Program-made: the position numbers and the translations under genes
Virus record (IMG/VR): IMGVR_UViG_3300005529_000019
Span: 1 to 40,321 of that record
Direction: 5' to 3' (one strand)
DNA from: a virus
DNA length: 40,321 nucleotides
Notes under the pieces: generated by a model
Told to the model about the DNA's origin: nothing
What the model saw: only the letters and a program-made list of their open reading frames with translations
The model's database searches: none
In this document: piece after piece, positions 19,862 to 26,593 of the stretch
Position numbering within the stretch: position 1 is the first letter of the stretch
Layout of the letters: every line of letters begins with the position of its first letter

Positions 19862-19980
19862 CCCGGTGGCCTGTGCACAGGCACCGGGCGCCGGTCGGAC
19901 GGTGAAACGTTCAGATCCGACAGAGGTGGCGAGATTCAGCCAAGGCCGAAAGCAACCGCCGCAGCGGGTGGGAGCCCCGC
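19862..19980 (+). ncRNA. Candidate structured RNA, unknown family
   Basis: Four hairpins follow each other. H1: CCCGGT-GCCTG with CAGGC-ACCGGG (19862-19888, one bulged G, loop TGCA). H2: GTCGGA/TCCGAC (19894-19899 and 19916-19921) enclosing TGAA/TTCA with loop ACG. H3: GGTGG/CCGCC (19925-19929 and 19956-19960). H4: GCGGG/CCCGC (19964-19968 and 19976-19980). They fill the only sizeable gap of the rightward arm and stop just before the AAGGAGGG site of the next gene. It could be a 5' leader regulating that gene or a stand-alone phage RNA. No tRNA or known class recognised. Confidence 0.6.
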
Positions 19981-20004
19981 ACTTGGGCAAGGAGGGAAAG
20001 AGCC

Positions 20005-20238
20005 ATGACTGAAGATGAAGCGGCCAAGATCCTGAACCACCTCGTGGACAAGATGATTGCCGAGATCGCCGGCCCTCCACCGAAGCCGAACCAGCTAAGG
20101 GCGATCCGCTACGTCCACGGGCGGTTCGAAAGCGTCGAGATCAACGACAATGGCCAGATTGTAGAACCGCCGCCCAGGTGCTGCTACGGCGGGGTCCTGC
20201 ACGCCCCGAACTGCAAGTATTGGGGCGTGGTGACGTAG
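20005..20238 (+). CDS. Last rightward gene, hypothetical 77 aa
   Basis: AAGGAGGG (19989-19996) sits before the ATG, directly downstream of the folded RNA. The protein is helical at first (EAAKILNHLVDKMIAEIAG), then beta-like (LRAIRYVHGRFESVEINDNG) and ends with PRCCYGGVLHAPNCKYWG. Cysteines may form a small metal site. If the RNA is a leader, this is the regulated gene. Confidence 0.7.
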   Translation: MTEDEAAKILNHLVDKMIAEIAGPPPKPNQLRAIRYVHGRFESVEINDNGQIVEPPPRCCYGGVLHAPNCKYWGVVT

Positions 20239-20274
20239 GGGGTCTTTCTTTGTCCCTGAGCCACTACCGATCCG

Positions 20275-20294
20275 GTCCCTTGAAGGGAGTGGAC
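20275..20294. terminator. Weak dyad between converging arms
   Basis: TCCCTT-G-AAGGGA (20276-20288) lies between the last rightward stop and the last leftward stop, with outer GTCC/GGAC pairing possible. There is no good T run on either strand. It is placed where a bidirectional terminator is expected, but its strength is doubtful. Confidence 0.35.
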
Positions 20295-21565
20295 TAGAAC
20301 CCGAAGTGATTGGACTCCGTGGTGGACCAAAGAGCCTCGCCCGCCGCGTTCGGATGAAGAAGATCACCGGCCAGATAGGACGATAGGCTTCCGCCAAGCG
20401 CCGTGAATGGCGCCTCTATGTCGATGAACCCCCATCGCTGCCCCGACCACGCCGCACGCAAGGCGGCAAACCGTGCCGCAGCCGAAGCGGCCCCAGCGTC
20501 TAGCCTAGCGTTCTCAGTGCAGACTATCGGCGTGAGGCCCGAATAGGTTCCCCTGACATCGGCAACATAAGAGACCATACGCGCGACATACTGATCCGCC
20601 GTATCGGTGCCGTCATTATTGTGCCCGAGCGCGATCATCCAGCAGTCCGGCCGCTCCGGCAACATCAGAGCGATGCGGGTGTCGTGGTAGCTGATAGCTG
20701 AACCAGCCACAGACCCGTTATAGACCTTAAGCGTCCGGGTGTTTGTGAGCGTCTTGACCGACACGCGGTCGAATACACCTGTGCTCGCCGGGCCTGCAAA
20801 ATAGACTTGGCCGCCAAGCGCCGCCTTCTGAGTTGGTGTAAGGTATGCCCCGCAAGTGTAGCCGTTTATATTAACTCCGACCCAAAGTCCTTTGACAATG
20901 AGCCGAGCCGTATAGTCCGTTCCTGCGGTCGTCGCAATCGAGACCGATGCAAGGTTGACTGTACCTGCTCCCGTTTTCACAAACAGCGTTGCGCCGGTCA
21001 AATTCCACTGCACAAACACACCAAAGTCAGAGGCGTTGTACAGGGCTTCAATTCGATAGTTTCCGCTGGCTAGAGCCGTAAAGACTGCTTCTGCCACGAG
21101 ATTGTCCGTCGCCACGGAAGCACTTGAAACCAAGTTGCCGGAAGCAGCCGCCAGCGCCTTGTTTCCACTAATTGTCCACGTATTCGCGGCCCAAGTATCA
21201 CCGTGGCTTGTCGTCGTTCCGAGCGACCCGTCAGCGCGGTTAAACGTATCCTCAAACAGGGTTGAGCCCAACACCTCGCCGAACGACCCACTAAAGCCGT
21301 TGGTGTTGACCGCGTATGTCTGCGAGGGGTCAGAAAATGTTTGAACCTGACAGAGATAGGCTGGATACGCAGGCGCAAGCCTATTCGCGACGGTCAGGAA
21401 GGTGTGTTCAATATTCTCGTTGTCGGTCGAGTCAGACGAGATTGCTAACACCAAGTCAGATATGCCGGCCGCCAGCTTTGACGTGAAGGCGCGGGCTGGA
21501 GCAAACTGGCTACTCACTCCCCCAAGGAGAGCGACGTACCCCTTACGAATTTGCTTCCGGCTCAT
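20294..21565 (-). CDS. SGNH/GDSL-hydrolase tail protein with inserted domain
   Basis: A 423-residue hydrolase, probably a receptor-modifying tail fibre or spike. The SGNH blocks are far apart: block I reads AISSDSTDNE (nucleophile S46), block III reads ALGHNND near residue 318, and block V is DLLHPNAAG with D401 and H404. Between blocks I and III, about residues 105-275 form a beta-rich domain like a LamG/ConA jelly roll (FEDTFNRADGSLG, TWTISGNKALAAASG). Such a split layout fits an O-acetyl- or lipid-esterase acting on surface polysaccharide. It is the last leftward gene. Confidence 0.82.
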   Translation of the reverse strand: MSRKQIRKGYVALLGGVSSQFAPARAFTSKLAAGISDLVLAISSDSTDNENIEHTFLTVANRLAPAYPAYLCQVQTFSDPSQTYAVNTNGFSGSFGEVLGSTLFEDTFNRADGSLGTTTSHGDTWAANTWTISGNKALAAASGNLVSSASVATDNLVAEAVFTALASGNYRIEALYNASDFGVFVQWNLTGATLFVKTGAGTVNLASVSIATTAGTDYTARLIVKGLWVGVNINGYTCGAYLTPTQKAALGGQVYFAGPASTGVFDRVSVKTLTNTRTLKVYNGSVAGSAISYHDTRIALMLPERPDCWMIALGHNNDGTDTADQYVARMVSYVADVRGTYSGLTPIVCTENARLDAGAASAAARFAALRAAWSGQRWGFIDIEAPFTALGGSLSSYLAGDLLHPNAAGEALWSTTESNHFGF

Positions 21566-21569
21566 CGGA

Positions 21570-21875
21570 TCAGCCCACTGCGGAAATGACCGACGTGATA
21601 TCGACGTAAACGGCGGTCGCCGTCGTCACCGTGATCTGGTAGGTGCCAGGCGGGACGTTGAAGGTCTGATAGGCGTTCGCGGTGAAGGTAGACTGCAGCA
21701 CCGAGACATAGGTCGAGCCGTCCGCGGCGAGACGCTTGAAATCGACGGACCCGCCACCCCAGGTGGCGATAACCGTCATGCCGTATGATCCGCCGTTGAG
21801 ACTGAGCCCGCTCACCGTGGCCGAGATGTTCGACTTGATGATCTGCTCGTAATAGCCGTACTGGTTCGCGGTCAT
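21570..21875 (-). CDS. Small beta-rich virion protein
   Basis: A 101-residue protein with strand-rich, Thr/Val/Gly sequence (MTANQYGYYEQIIKSNISAT, GMTVIATWGGGSVDFKRLAA, PPGTYQITVTTATAVYVDIT). Similar short beta proteins occur in virion gene clusters of many phages. It is only four bases from the SGNH gene, so it may be its partner or chaperone on the tail. Confidence 0.7.
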   Translation of the reverse strand: MTANQYGYYEQIIKSNISATVSGLSLNGGSYGMTVIATWGGGSVDFKRLAADGSTYVSVLQSTFTANAYQTFNVPPGTYQITVTTATAVYVDITSVISAVG

Positions 21876-21924
21876 GGAAAGCCCCGGAGAGAGCGAAAGA
21901 TGCTTCTCCGTGCTACCGCCGCGC

Positions 21925-21938
21925 GGTTAGTGATTTTC
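21925..21938. repeat. GGTTAGYGATTTTC motif, copy 1
   Basis: GGTTAGTGATTTTC in a GC-rich context, found again with one change (GGTTAGCGATTTTC) at 24081-24094. Both copies lie in gaps just upstream of leftward genes. Read leftward the core is GAAAATCRCTAACC. Candidate late-region regulatory element; function inferred from placement only. Confidence 0.45.
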
Positions 21939-21943
21939 CCGGT

Positions 21944-22381
21944 CTAGACGCCGCCATTTTGAACGAAGCACCAGGTATAGCCGGAGGCGCTGAGGAAAAT
22001 GATGCTGTGGCCGGTCGGATTGCCCTTATCGAACTTCAGCTTGTTCGGCGGGATCTCGTATTCCTCGCCGATCTCACGATGTGGACGACCGAGAGGACCA
22101 TCAGGACGAGGATCAGTAATCCTGCAATACGCCTTATCGCCTTTGACGTGGATATCATCGCACCAATAGGCGTCAGCCTCTCCACAACACGATAGCGTCG
22201 GAACGTCAGGCTGCATCAGGGATCGATACCAGTCCCTCACGGCAGGATCGCCGCCCTCCCATTGGCCGAGATCGCGGGCGATGGAGAGCCGCACGTTGAA
22301 CAGCAGAATTATCAAAACGATCATCGCGACCAGCGCGCCGGCCAGCCAAGGATTCTTGAGTTCCTCGAGGAAATTCCTCAC
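21944..22381 (-). CDS. Membrane-anchored hypothetical protein, 145 aa
   Basis: One transmembrane segment near residues 13-34 (LAGALVAMIVLIILLFNVRL) is followed by an extracytoplasmic domain with DWYRSLMQPDVPTLSCCGEADAYWCDDI, a motif repeatedly seen in rhizobial phage and prophage proteins. Paired cysteines may form disulfides. GTG start overlaps the previous stop (GTGA). It follows the lysis genes, so an envelope role at lysis or superinfection is possible. Confidence 0.75.
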   Translation of the reverse strand: MRNFLEELKNPWLAGALVAMIVLIILLFNVRLSIARDLGQWEGGDPAVRDWYRSLMQPDVPTLSCCGEADAYWCDDIHVKGDKAYCRITDPRPDGPLGRPHREIGEEYEIPPNKLKFDKGNPTGHSIIFLSASGYTWCFVQNGGV

Positions 22382-22626
22382 TGCTTGCCCCGGATGAAGC
22401 CCTCGATCCGGTTGATCGATTGCTGCACGCCATCGACCTTCACCTCGACACGGGTCAGGCGGTCGGAGTTCGGCGCGATCAGATCAAGGCGCTCCTTGAG
22501 GACGGCAACCTTTTCTTGGGTCGTAGCGCCCCACCAAGCGAATCCGCACGTCTGCATGATGATCGCAGCGATCAGCGAGATCGGAACCTTCTTGTCCAAG
22601 TGCCAATTTCCGTCGTCTTCGATCAT
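22378..22626 (-). CDS. XhlA-like membrane protein, 82 aa
   Basis: ATG 22626 overlaps the o-spanin stop (ATGA). After a polar start (MIEDDGNWHLDKKVP) comes one membrane segment (ISLIAAIIMQTCGFAWWG), then a coiled coil (VAVLKERLDLIAPNSDRLTR, VEVKVDGVQQSINRIEG). This layout resembles XhlA or DUF2730-type lysis accessory proteins. Its place behind the spanins supports a role in lysis. Confidence 0.75.
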   Translation of the reverse strand: MIEDDGNWHLDKKVPISLIAAIIMQTCGFAWWGATTQEKVAVLKERLDLIAPNSDRLTRVEVKVDGVQQSINRIEGFIRGKQ

Positions 22627-22925
22627 TTCCAACACCGTTTGTTGCGCCCTACTTGGTTGTGAACCCTGATTTGCTCGATGGTTTCCAGCGTGTCGCTATC
22701 GCCTGAATAGGTAATACGGGTCCAACCGGCGCAGCGCGCCGCCAGACTTGTCGGCCTGCTTCCCGCCGTCACGGTTGTCAGGGTCGCCTCGAAACAGCCC
22801 GCGGTCGGTAACGAGAGGCACGTCACGCTCAGCAGCAGCGCGAGCCTTTTCGCCAAGCTCGAGCTCGCGGGACAAGGCGGCGTCCCATTGGCGCTGTTTT
22901 TCGTCTGATCCGTTCTTGTAGCCAT
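22623..22925 (-). CDS. o-spanin (Rz1-like lipoprotein), embedded
   Basis: A 100-residue outer-membrane lipoprotein. A signal peptide LAKRLALLLSVTCLSLPTAGC ends in a lipobox with the acylated cysteine at about residue 44. The C-terminal half has the pattern CAGWTRITYSGDSDTLETIE and QIRVHNQVGRNKRC seen in alphaproteobacterial o-spanins. It starts inside the i-spanin gene in another frame and extends beyond it, the classic Rz/Rz1 arrangement. ATG 22925 gives the correct signal. Confidence 0.85.
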   Translation of the reverse strand: MATRTDQTKNSANGTPPCPASSSLAKRLALLLSVTCLSLPTAGCFEATLTTVTAGSRPTSLAARCAGWTRITYSGDSDTLETIEQIRVHNQVGRNKRCWK

Positions 22926-23112
22926 AAGAAATTGCTCCGGTGAGCGTGAATGCGACCACCGCGCCGGCAATCGCCCATTTGCGGAGGTCGGGAATGATGA
23001 CCGCCACGATCGGCGGCTCGAGCACGGCCACCGCGACGCACGCCGCCCCTATCAGCATGTCGATGCCGGCCCAGCCGAACAGGAAATGCCAGGCGAGCCC
23101 GAGCCAGTTCAC
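22696..23112 (-). CDS. i-spanin-like protein with several membrane spans
   Basis: A 138-residue protein. GTG 23112 overlaps the endolysin stop (GTGA), which decides the start. Residues about 1-65 are very hydrophobic, with spans near AWHFLFGWAGIDMLIGAA, VAVLEPPIVAVIIPD and KWAIAGAVVAFTLTGAISYG. A periplasmic coiled coil follows (DEKQRQWDAALSRELELGEK). A standard i-spanin has one span, so this could be an i-spanin fused to a holin-like region. It should bridge to the embedded o-spanin and fuse the membranes. Confidence 0.78.
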   Translation of the reverse strand: MNWLGLAWHFLFGWAGIDMLIGAACVAVAVLEPPIVAVIIPDLRKWAIAGAVVAFTLTGAISYGYKNGSDEKQRQWDAALSRELELGEKARAAAERDVPLVTDRGLFRGDPDNRDGGKQADKSGGALRRLDPYYLFRR

Positions 23113-23771
23113 GACTTGAAGACCATTGACCAGAGACGGGCCCAGAATGACGGATGCGGGGCTGGCGCAGGCGGTAGAGGTGCCGCCGGCGGCGGTGGGC
23201 ATGCGACTGCCGGCGGCGCCTTGGCCGGCTCAGGCGCGGCCGCAGGAGGCTTGGCGGACGGCTTATCGAGGCCGGACAGGCAAAGCTTGGCTTCGTCGTT
23301 GCGGCGGTTCTGCAAGCCGCGCTGGATGACGAGGGGCCCATTGGGGCCATGTGGATGGGATCCGATGCGCCAGCCGCGAATGGCCTCGCAGCCGCCCCGG
23401 ACATCGCCATCGTTCCATTTACGGACGATCGGCGAGGAGCACAGAGCCGCGGGGCCCGCATTGTAGGCTACGGAGATCGCCGCCGCGCGCGCGCTGTCCG
23501 GAAGGTTGACGCGGATGCACTTGCCGATATCGGCGTCGTATTCCTCCGAAAGGCGCTTCGCGAGGCGATCGGACCAGAATTTCTCATCGTGGGTCTCGCC
23601 GAGCTTGACGCCTTCGGTCTCGCCGTATCCGCCGGTTGGCAGGCCATTGGCGAGCCGATCAGGGACAACAGTTGGGGCGAACCCTTCCCAATGTTTTACG
23701 GTCGTGCCGGCCATGGCAAGAGCTGACACGCTGGCAATCGTGATGGCTGTCTTGCGGACTGGGGCGGTCAT
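23109..23771 (-). CDS. SAR-type GH24 endolysin (lysozyme)
   Basis: A 220-residue muramidase. The N-terminal weakly hydrophobic segment (AITIASVSALAMAG) looks like a signal-anchor-release sequence. The catalytic set is E29 in KHWEGF, D38 and T46 in PDRLANGLPTGGYG; the D-to-T distance is two residues longer than in T4 lysozyme, as in many alpha phage enzymes. The core continues to about residue 165, followed by a proline/alanine-rich linker and a short tail, which is unusual. ATGA overlap with the holin gene. Confidence 0.9.
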   Translation of the reverse strand: MTAPVRKTAITIASVSALAMAGTTVKHWEGFAPTVVPDRLANGLPTGGYGETEGVKLGETHDEKFWSDRLAKRLSEEYDADIGKCIRVNLPDSARAAAISVAYNAGPAALCSSPIVRKWNDGDVRGGCEAIRGWRIGSHPHGPNGPLVIQRGLQNRRNDEAKLCLSGLDKPSAKPPAAAPEPAKAPPAVACPPPPAAPLPPAPAPHPSFWARLWSMVFKS

Positions 23772-24040
23772 ACGGCCCCACCGCGCTCAGTCATCGTCGC
23801 GCGAGCGGCGTCATTCACGACCGATGGAGGAACTTCCGGCTCCCTCTGCTTGGCGAGGCGGGCGAGCGGGATGACGGCCACATTCACGAAAACGCTGATG
23901 ACGACCAGGAACCACGGATTGAAGACATCCGTAAAAGCCCCGATGACCGCGGCGATGCCGTTGAACAGGCCGACCGCAAGCGAAATCCGGATGGTCCAGA
24001 GGCGGTGAAACTCCCGCCAAGCATTCTCGATCAGCCGCAT
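23768..24040 (-). CDS. Holin (DUF7940-like)
   Basis: A 90-residue membrane protein with two spans: RISLAVGLFNGIAAVIGAFT and NPWFLVVISVFVNVAVIPLA. The basic amphipathic start (MRLIENAWREFHRLW) and charged tail fit holins of this family in alphaproteobacterial phages. With a SAR endolysin it may act as a pinholin. ATG 24040 excludes an improbable leader. First gene of the lysis cassette. Confidence 0.82.
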   Translation of the reverse strand: MRLIENAWREFHRLWTIRISLAVGLFNGIAAVIGAFTDVFNPWFLVVISVFVNVAVIPLARLAKQREPEVPPSVVNDAARATMTERGGAV

Positions 24041-24080
24041 AGGCCCGCCCCTCGGTGATGGGGCGACCATGCGGCGCGCC

Positions 24081-24094
24081 GGTTAGCGATTTTC
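24081..24094. repeat. GGTTAGYGATTTTC motif, copy 2
   Basis: GGTTAGCGATTTTC, matching 21925-21938. It lies between the holin start and the plus-strand membrane gene, a gap where leftward and rightward promoters are both expected. The GC-rich flank (GGCGCGCC) resembles that of copy 1. Confidence 0.45.
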
Positions 24095-24113
24095 TGCGGC
24101 TACCCGTCTACCA

Positions 24114-24143
24114 TTGCTATTCCGTAGGTTGTGGGGTTAGACT
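24114..24143 (+). promoter_or_regulatory. Promoter of the first moron gene
   Basis: TTGCTA (24114-24119) and TAGACT (24138-24143) are spaced 18 bases. The start would fall just before GGGAGGAG (24155-24162) and ATG 24166. This allows the small membrane gene to be expressed independently of the leftward late transcript. Confidence 0.5.
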
Positions 24144-24165
24144 CGCTCCCGGCTGGGAGGAGTCT

Positions 24166-24369
24166 ATGAGATTGCTTTTGAATAGTTTGGCTCTTTTGAC
24201 CGTGGGCGTCGTCGCAGGGTCAAATATCTATTGGCAGTGGGCCAATGCTTGGATTGCCTGCATCGTTGCCTTGAGCGCCGCCTTTACGATCTGTCTTACT
24301 GTCGAGAAGATCGCCGCAAGAATGGCTTACAGAGACCTCAAGAAGGAATACGGAGCTGACTGGCAGTAG
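24166..24369 (+). CDS. Small membrane protein on opposite strand (moron 1)
   Basis: A 67-residue protein with two hydrophobic segments: LLLNSLALLTVGVVAGSN and NAWIACIVALSAAFTICLTV, then a basic tail (RMAYRDLKKEYGADW). GGGAGGAG lies four bases before ATG 24166, a strong ribosome site that decides this start. Its stop directly abuts the stop of the collar-fibre gene on the other strand. It resembles 26594-26845 (shared VAGSN, then aromatic-W, then IVA-x-x-AAF). Probably expressed in the lysogen or independently; function unknown. Confidence 0.8.
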   Translation: MRLLLNSLALLTVGVVAGSNIYWQWANAWIACIVALSAAFTICLTVEKIAARMAYRDLKKEYGADWQ

Positions 24370-25377
24370 TTAGATGATCCTCAGGAGCTTGTTGACCACG
24401 ATGGTTGGCTGCACGATCGCATGAGCCGCGCCCGAGCCGGTGTTGCCGGTCTTGTCCAGGCCGTTAGAACTGTTCACGCGAACGCCGGTGGTGCTGGTGC
24501 TGGTCGTAGAGCTGACAGGGGCATTGCCGAACGCGCCGCCGGCGCCCGTGTTGCCGGTGTTGCCCGCTGCCGTGTAGATGTGATTGTGCCCAGGATCGGT
24601 AATGGGAGCGTCGTGATAGTGCGCTGGAAGCTCTGCTGTGATGAGAGTGTGGTATTCAACGCCGCCCGTTGCGCCGAGATTAGATGCATTCGCGCCGAAA
24701 TAGCTCGATGTTAAGCGGCTCGCCGCCGACCCTCCCATGTTGTCCACGCCAGCAGTAACGCGCCCACGAAGGTCAGGAATGTTGAAAGTCGAAGTGCCAT
24801 CGCCGCCGCCATATGTCGTTCCAAAAAGCCCAAACAACGCCGAGTACGTAGTGCGGCTAATGGCCTGCCCGTACATCAATGCAAATGAGCTGTTCGGCGC
24901 CGACGCGCCCCAGAAATCGAGGCTGGCTCCAATCGGGATATTGTATGGATTGCCATAGAAACCATGCAAATAAAAAATACCTGCGCTGGCATTGTAGAGC
25001 GCAATGTAAGGCGTGCCAGAGACTAGCGTTCCAGCAGGGACATCGACTCCTGGAGAGATTTGGATGGTCTTATTCCCGAGACCATCGACGTTTAATGCAC
25101 ATGCTCCAGTATTCGTGAAACTGGCTGTGAACGCGACAATCTGATTGTTCAGAGAACTTAGGCTGTCAAACTGCTGATAGGTGGACAGCGTATAAACACC
25201 GCCGCCGCCCCCTGTAATAGTGGCTCCGGTGACATCATCGCGATACTTTGCAGCGGCCGCCATCATGGCGCGAGCGGAATCATTCACCGCAGACGGGGCC
25301 ATGCCTTCGGCCCAATTGATGCTTGGATCAGCCGTCGCGTCGCTTGCTGCGGTCCTACTCCAACGAAAAAAAGTCAT
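24370..25377 (-). CDS. Tail-fibre protein with collar domain
   Basis: A 335-residue fibre. The N-terminus (MTFFRWSRTAASDATADPSI, then WAEGMAPSAVNDSARAMMAA) is the attachment pattern common to fibres of many phages. Residues about 145-210 match the phage tail collar domain: IPIGASLDFWGASAPNSSFA, YGGGDGTSTFNIPDLRGRV. The C-terminal part is glycine/histidine-rich (AHYHDAPITDPGHNHIY) and may fold with metal in the trimer tip. It is coupled to the AP2/HNH gene by ATGA. Confidence 0.88.
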   Translation of the reverse strand: MTFFRWSRTAASDATADPSINWAEGMAPSAVNDSARAMMAAAAKYRDDVTGATITGGGGGVYTLSTYQQFDSLSSLNNQIVAFTASFTNTGACALNVDGLGNKTIQISPGVDVPAGTLVSGTPYIALYNASAGIFYLHGFYGNPYNIPIGASLDFWGASAPNSSFALMYGQAISRTTYSALFGLFGTTYGGGDGTSTFNIPDLRGRVTAGVDNMGGSAASRLTSSYFGANASNLGATGGVEYHTLITAELPAHYHDAPITDPGHNHIYTAAGNTGNTGAGGAFGNAPVSSTTSTSTTGVRVNSSNGLDKTGNTGSGAAHAIVQPTIVVNKLLRII

Positions 25378-25847
25378 TGCGCGGCCCTCGCGAATTCACG
25401 GTGAATGAGCGCCGCGGCCTTGTTATAAGCCGCAGTTGCTTCTTTGGCAGTGCCAAATTGGCCTAGATGCCGATACTTGCCGCCATCACGGATTCGGGCG
25501 ACGAATACGTCGCGCCGTTTATCGAACGTGTACCCACGCTTCTCTCTGTTGAAGGCATTTTGCGCATGGGTAGCCTCGCGCAGGTTGCTGAACCTGTTAT
25601 TGGCTCTGGCGAGGTCACGATGATCAATCTCGTCTTCCGGCCATTCGCCAGTCATCCATAGCCACGCGAGACGATGGGCCTTATAGAGCCGCCGGTCGAT
25701 ACAGATACTGATATAGCCGTCTTTGTCCGGCGTTCCCGCGACCATGCCGGCCCGGACTTTCTTGTGGCCGCCCCGCCAAGTAAAAATTCCGGTCTCGGGA
25801 TCATAGTTTAGAAGGCGTTCAAGCCTTGAGCCGGTCAGCATCGTCAT
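25374..25847 (-). CDS. HNH homing endonuclease with AP2 domain
   Basis: A 157-residue nuclease. HNH residues are H58-R59 in YKAHRLAWLW, D75-H76 in IDHRD, and N84 with N88 in NRFSNLREAT. The C-terminal AP2-type DNA-binding part follows (GYTFDKRRDVFVARIR, HLGQFGTAKEATAAYN). This architecture marks free-standing homing endonucleases that invade intergenic positions in virion clusters. ATG 25847 is used since the longer frame overlaps the terminator hairpin. A stable hairpin just upstream may limit its translation. Confidence 0.9.
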   Translation of the reverse strand: MTMLTGSRLERLLNYDPETGIFTWRGGHKKVRAGMVAGTPDKDGYISICIDRRLYKAHRLAWLWMTGEWPEDEIDHRDLARANNRFSNLREATHAQNAFNREKRGYTFDKRRDVFVARIRDGGKYRHLGQFGTAKEATAAYNKAAALIHREFARAAQ

Positions 25848-25850
25848 TTG

Positions 25851-25878
25851 GGAGGAGCCTCTTTTGCTCCTCCTTTTT
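25851..25878 (+). terminator. Intrinsic terminator on the plus strand
   Basis: GGAGGAGC (25851-25858), loop CTCTTTT, GCTCCTCC (25866-25873) and TTTTT (25874-25878) make a textbook plus-strand terminator. The only plus gene upstream nearby is the moron at 24166-24369, 1.5 kb away. On the minus strand the same hairpin lies four bases before the endonuclease start and hides its GGAGGAG, so it may instead control that gene's translation. Confidence 0.75.
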
Positions 25879-25906
25879 GGACCGGCGCAGATAGTGGTTT
25901 GTAACC

Positions 25907-26590
25907 TCAACCCCGCAGGGAAAAAGGCGCAACCCTAAGACCGTAGATGTTCGGCCGCGCTGGTAGGATGTTTTGCAGCTGCGGCGTTGCCGTGAGCGCG
26001 GCGAGATTCGGCGCAGGCGTATCCGCTCCCGATCCCGTAATCTGGAACGCTGGTTGCTTTGCCGGCGGCGCGAGCGACATTGGCGCGGCCGGGGCGGCGG
26101 CGGTAGCAGCGGCAGGCTGAGCGGGCCCAGCCATCGACATCGGCGCGGCTCCGCCCATCTTCCGCTCGGCCCAGGCCGCAAGGTCGCCTGCGGTCATCTT
26201 GGCGAGGAATGGGTTTGCCTTCACCACCCGATCGCCCAAGATCGCGCCGGCCGGTGTCGAGGGATCGGAATTCAGGATACCGACGGCACCCTGCGGTCCC
26301 GCGAAATGCGCCAAATATTGCGTTCCCGCGGTGACAGGAAGCCCGGCCTTGGATAGGATGCCTGCATTGTCACCGGCATAGGCTGCCGTCATCTCTCGAG
26401 ACAGGGCAGGGTCGTTCTTGAGCGCAAGCAGCTCGTCCCGCGACCCGGTAATGTCGGGCCGATGCCGCGCCAGCATGTCGAGCCAGGTGCCGTCGATGAA
26501 TTGGCCTGGTCCGGCGGCGGATGAGTTTGGGTTCGCGGCGTTCGATTTTCCGCCGCTTTCCACAGAAATAATCTGGTCGATAAGGCCCAT
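25907..26590 (-). CDS. Virion-associated lytic transglycosylase
   Basis: A 227-residue protein. Residues 1-115 carry an SLT-type domain: MGLIDQIISVESGGKSNAAN with the catalytic glutamate E11, GPGQFIDGTW, then EMTAAYAGDNAGIL and YLAHFAGPQG. The rest is Ala/Pro-rich and contains PMSMAGPA/PMSLAPPA segments similar to those in the neighbouring 452-aa protein, suggesting shared virion attachment. It would cut peptidoglycan at DNA entry. ATG 26590 is preferred to the upstream TTG at 26614; it lies back to back with the divergent moron gene. Confidence 0.85.
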   Translation of the reverse strand: MGLIDQIISVESGGKSNAANPNSSAAGPGQFIDGTWLDMLARHRPDITGSRDELLALKNDPALSREMTAAYAGDNAGILSKAGLPVTAGTQYLAHFAGPQGAVGILNSDPSTPAGAILGDRVVKANPFLAKMTAGDLAAWAERKMGGAAPMSMAGPAQPAAATAAAPAAPMSLAPPAKQPAFQITGSGADTPAPNLAALTATPQLQNILPARPNIYGLRVAPFSLRG

Positions 26591-26593
26591 GTG

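Noticed and set aside
19862-19980. tRNA or known ribozyme
   Set aside because: No cloverleaf, T-loop or CCA end, and no hammerhead (CTGATGA) core is present; kept only as an unclassified structured RNA.
20294-25377. Diversity-generating retroelement acting on the tail fibre
   Set aside because: No reverse transcriptase gene and no template-variable repeat pair were seen near the fibre genes.
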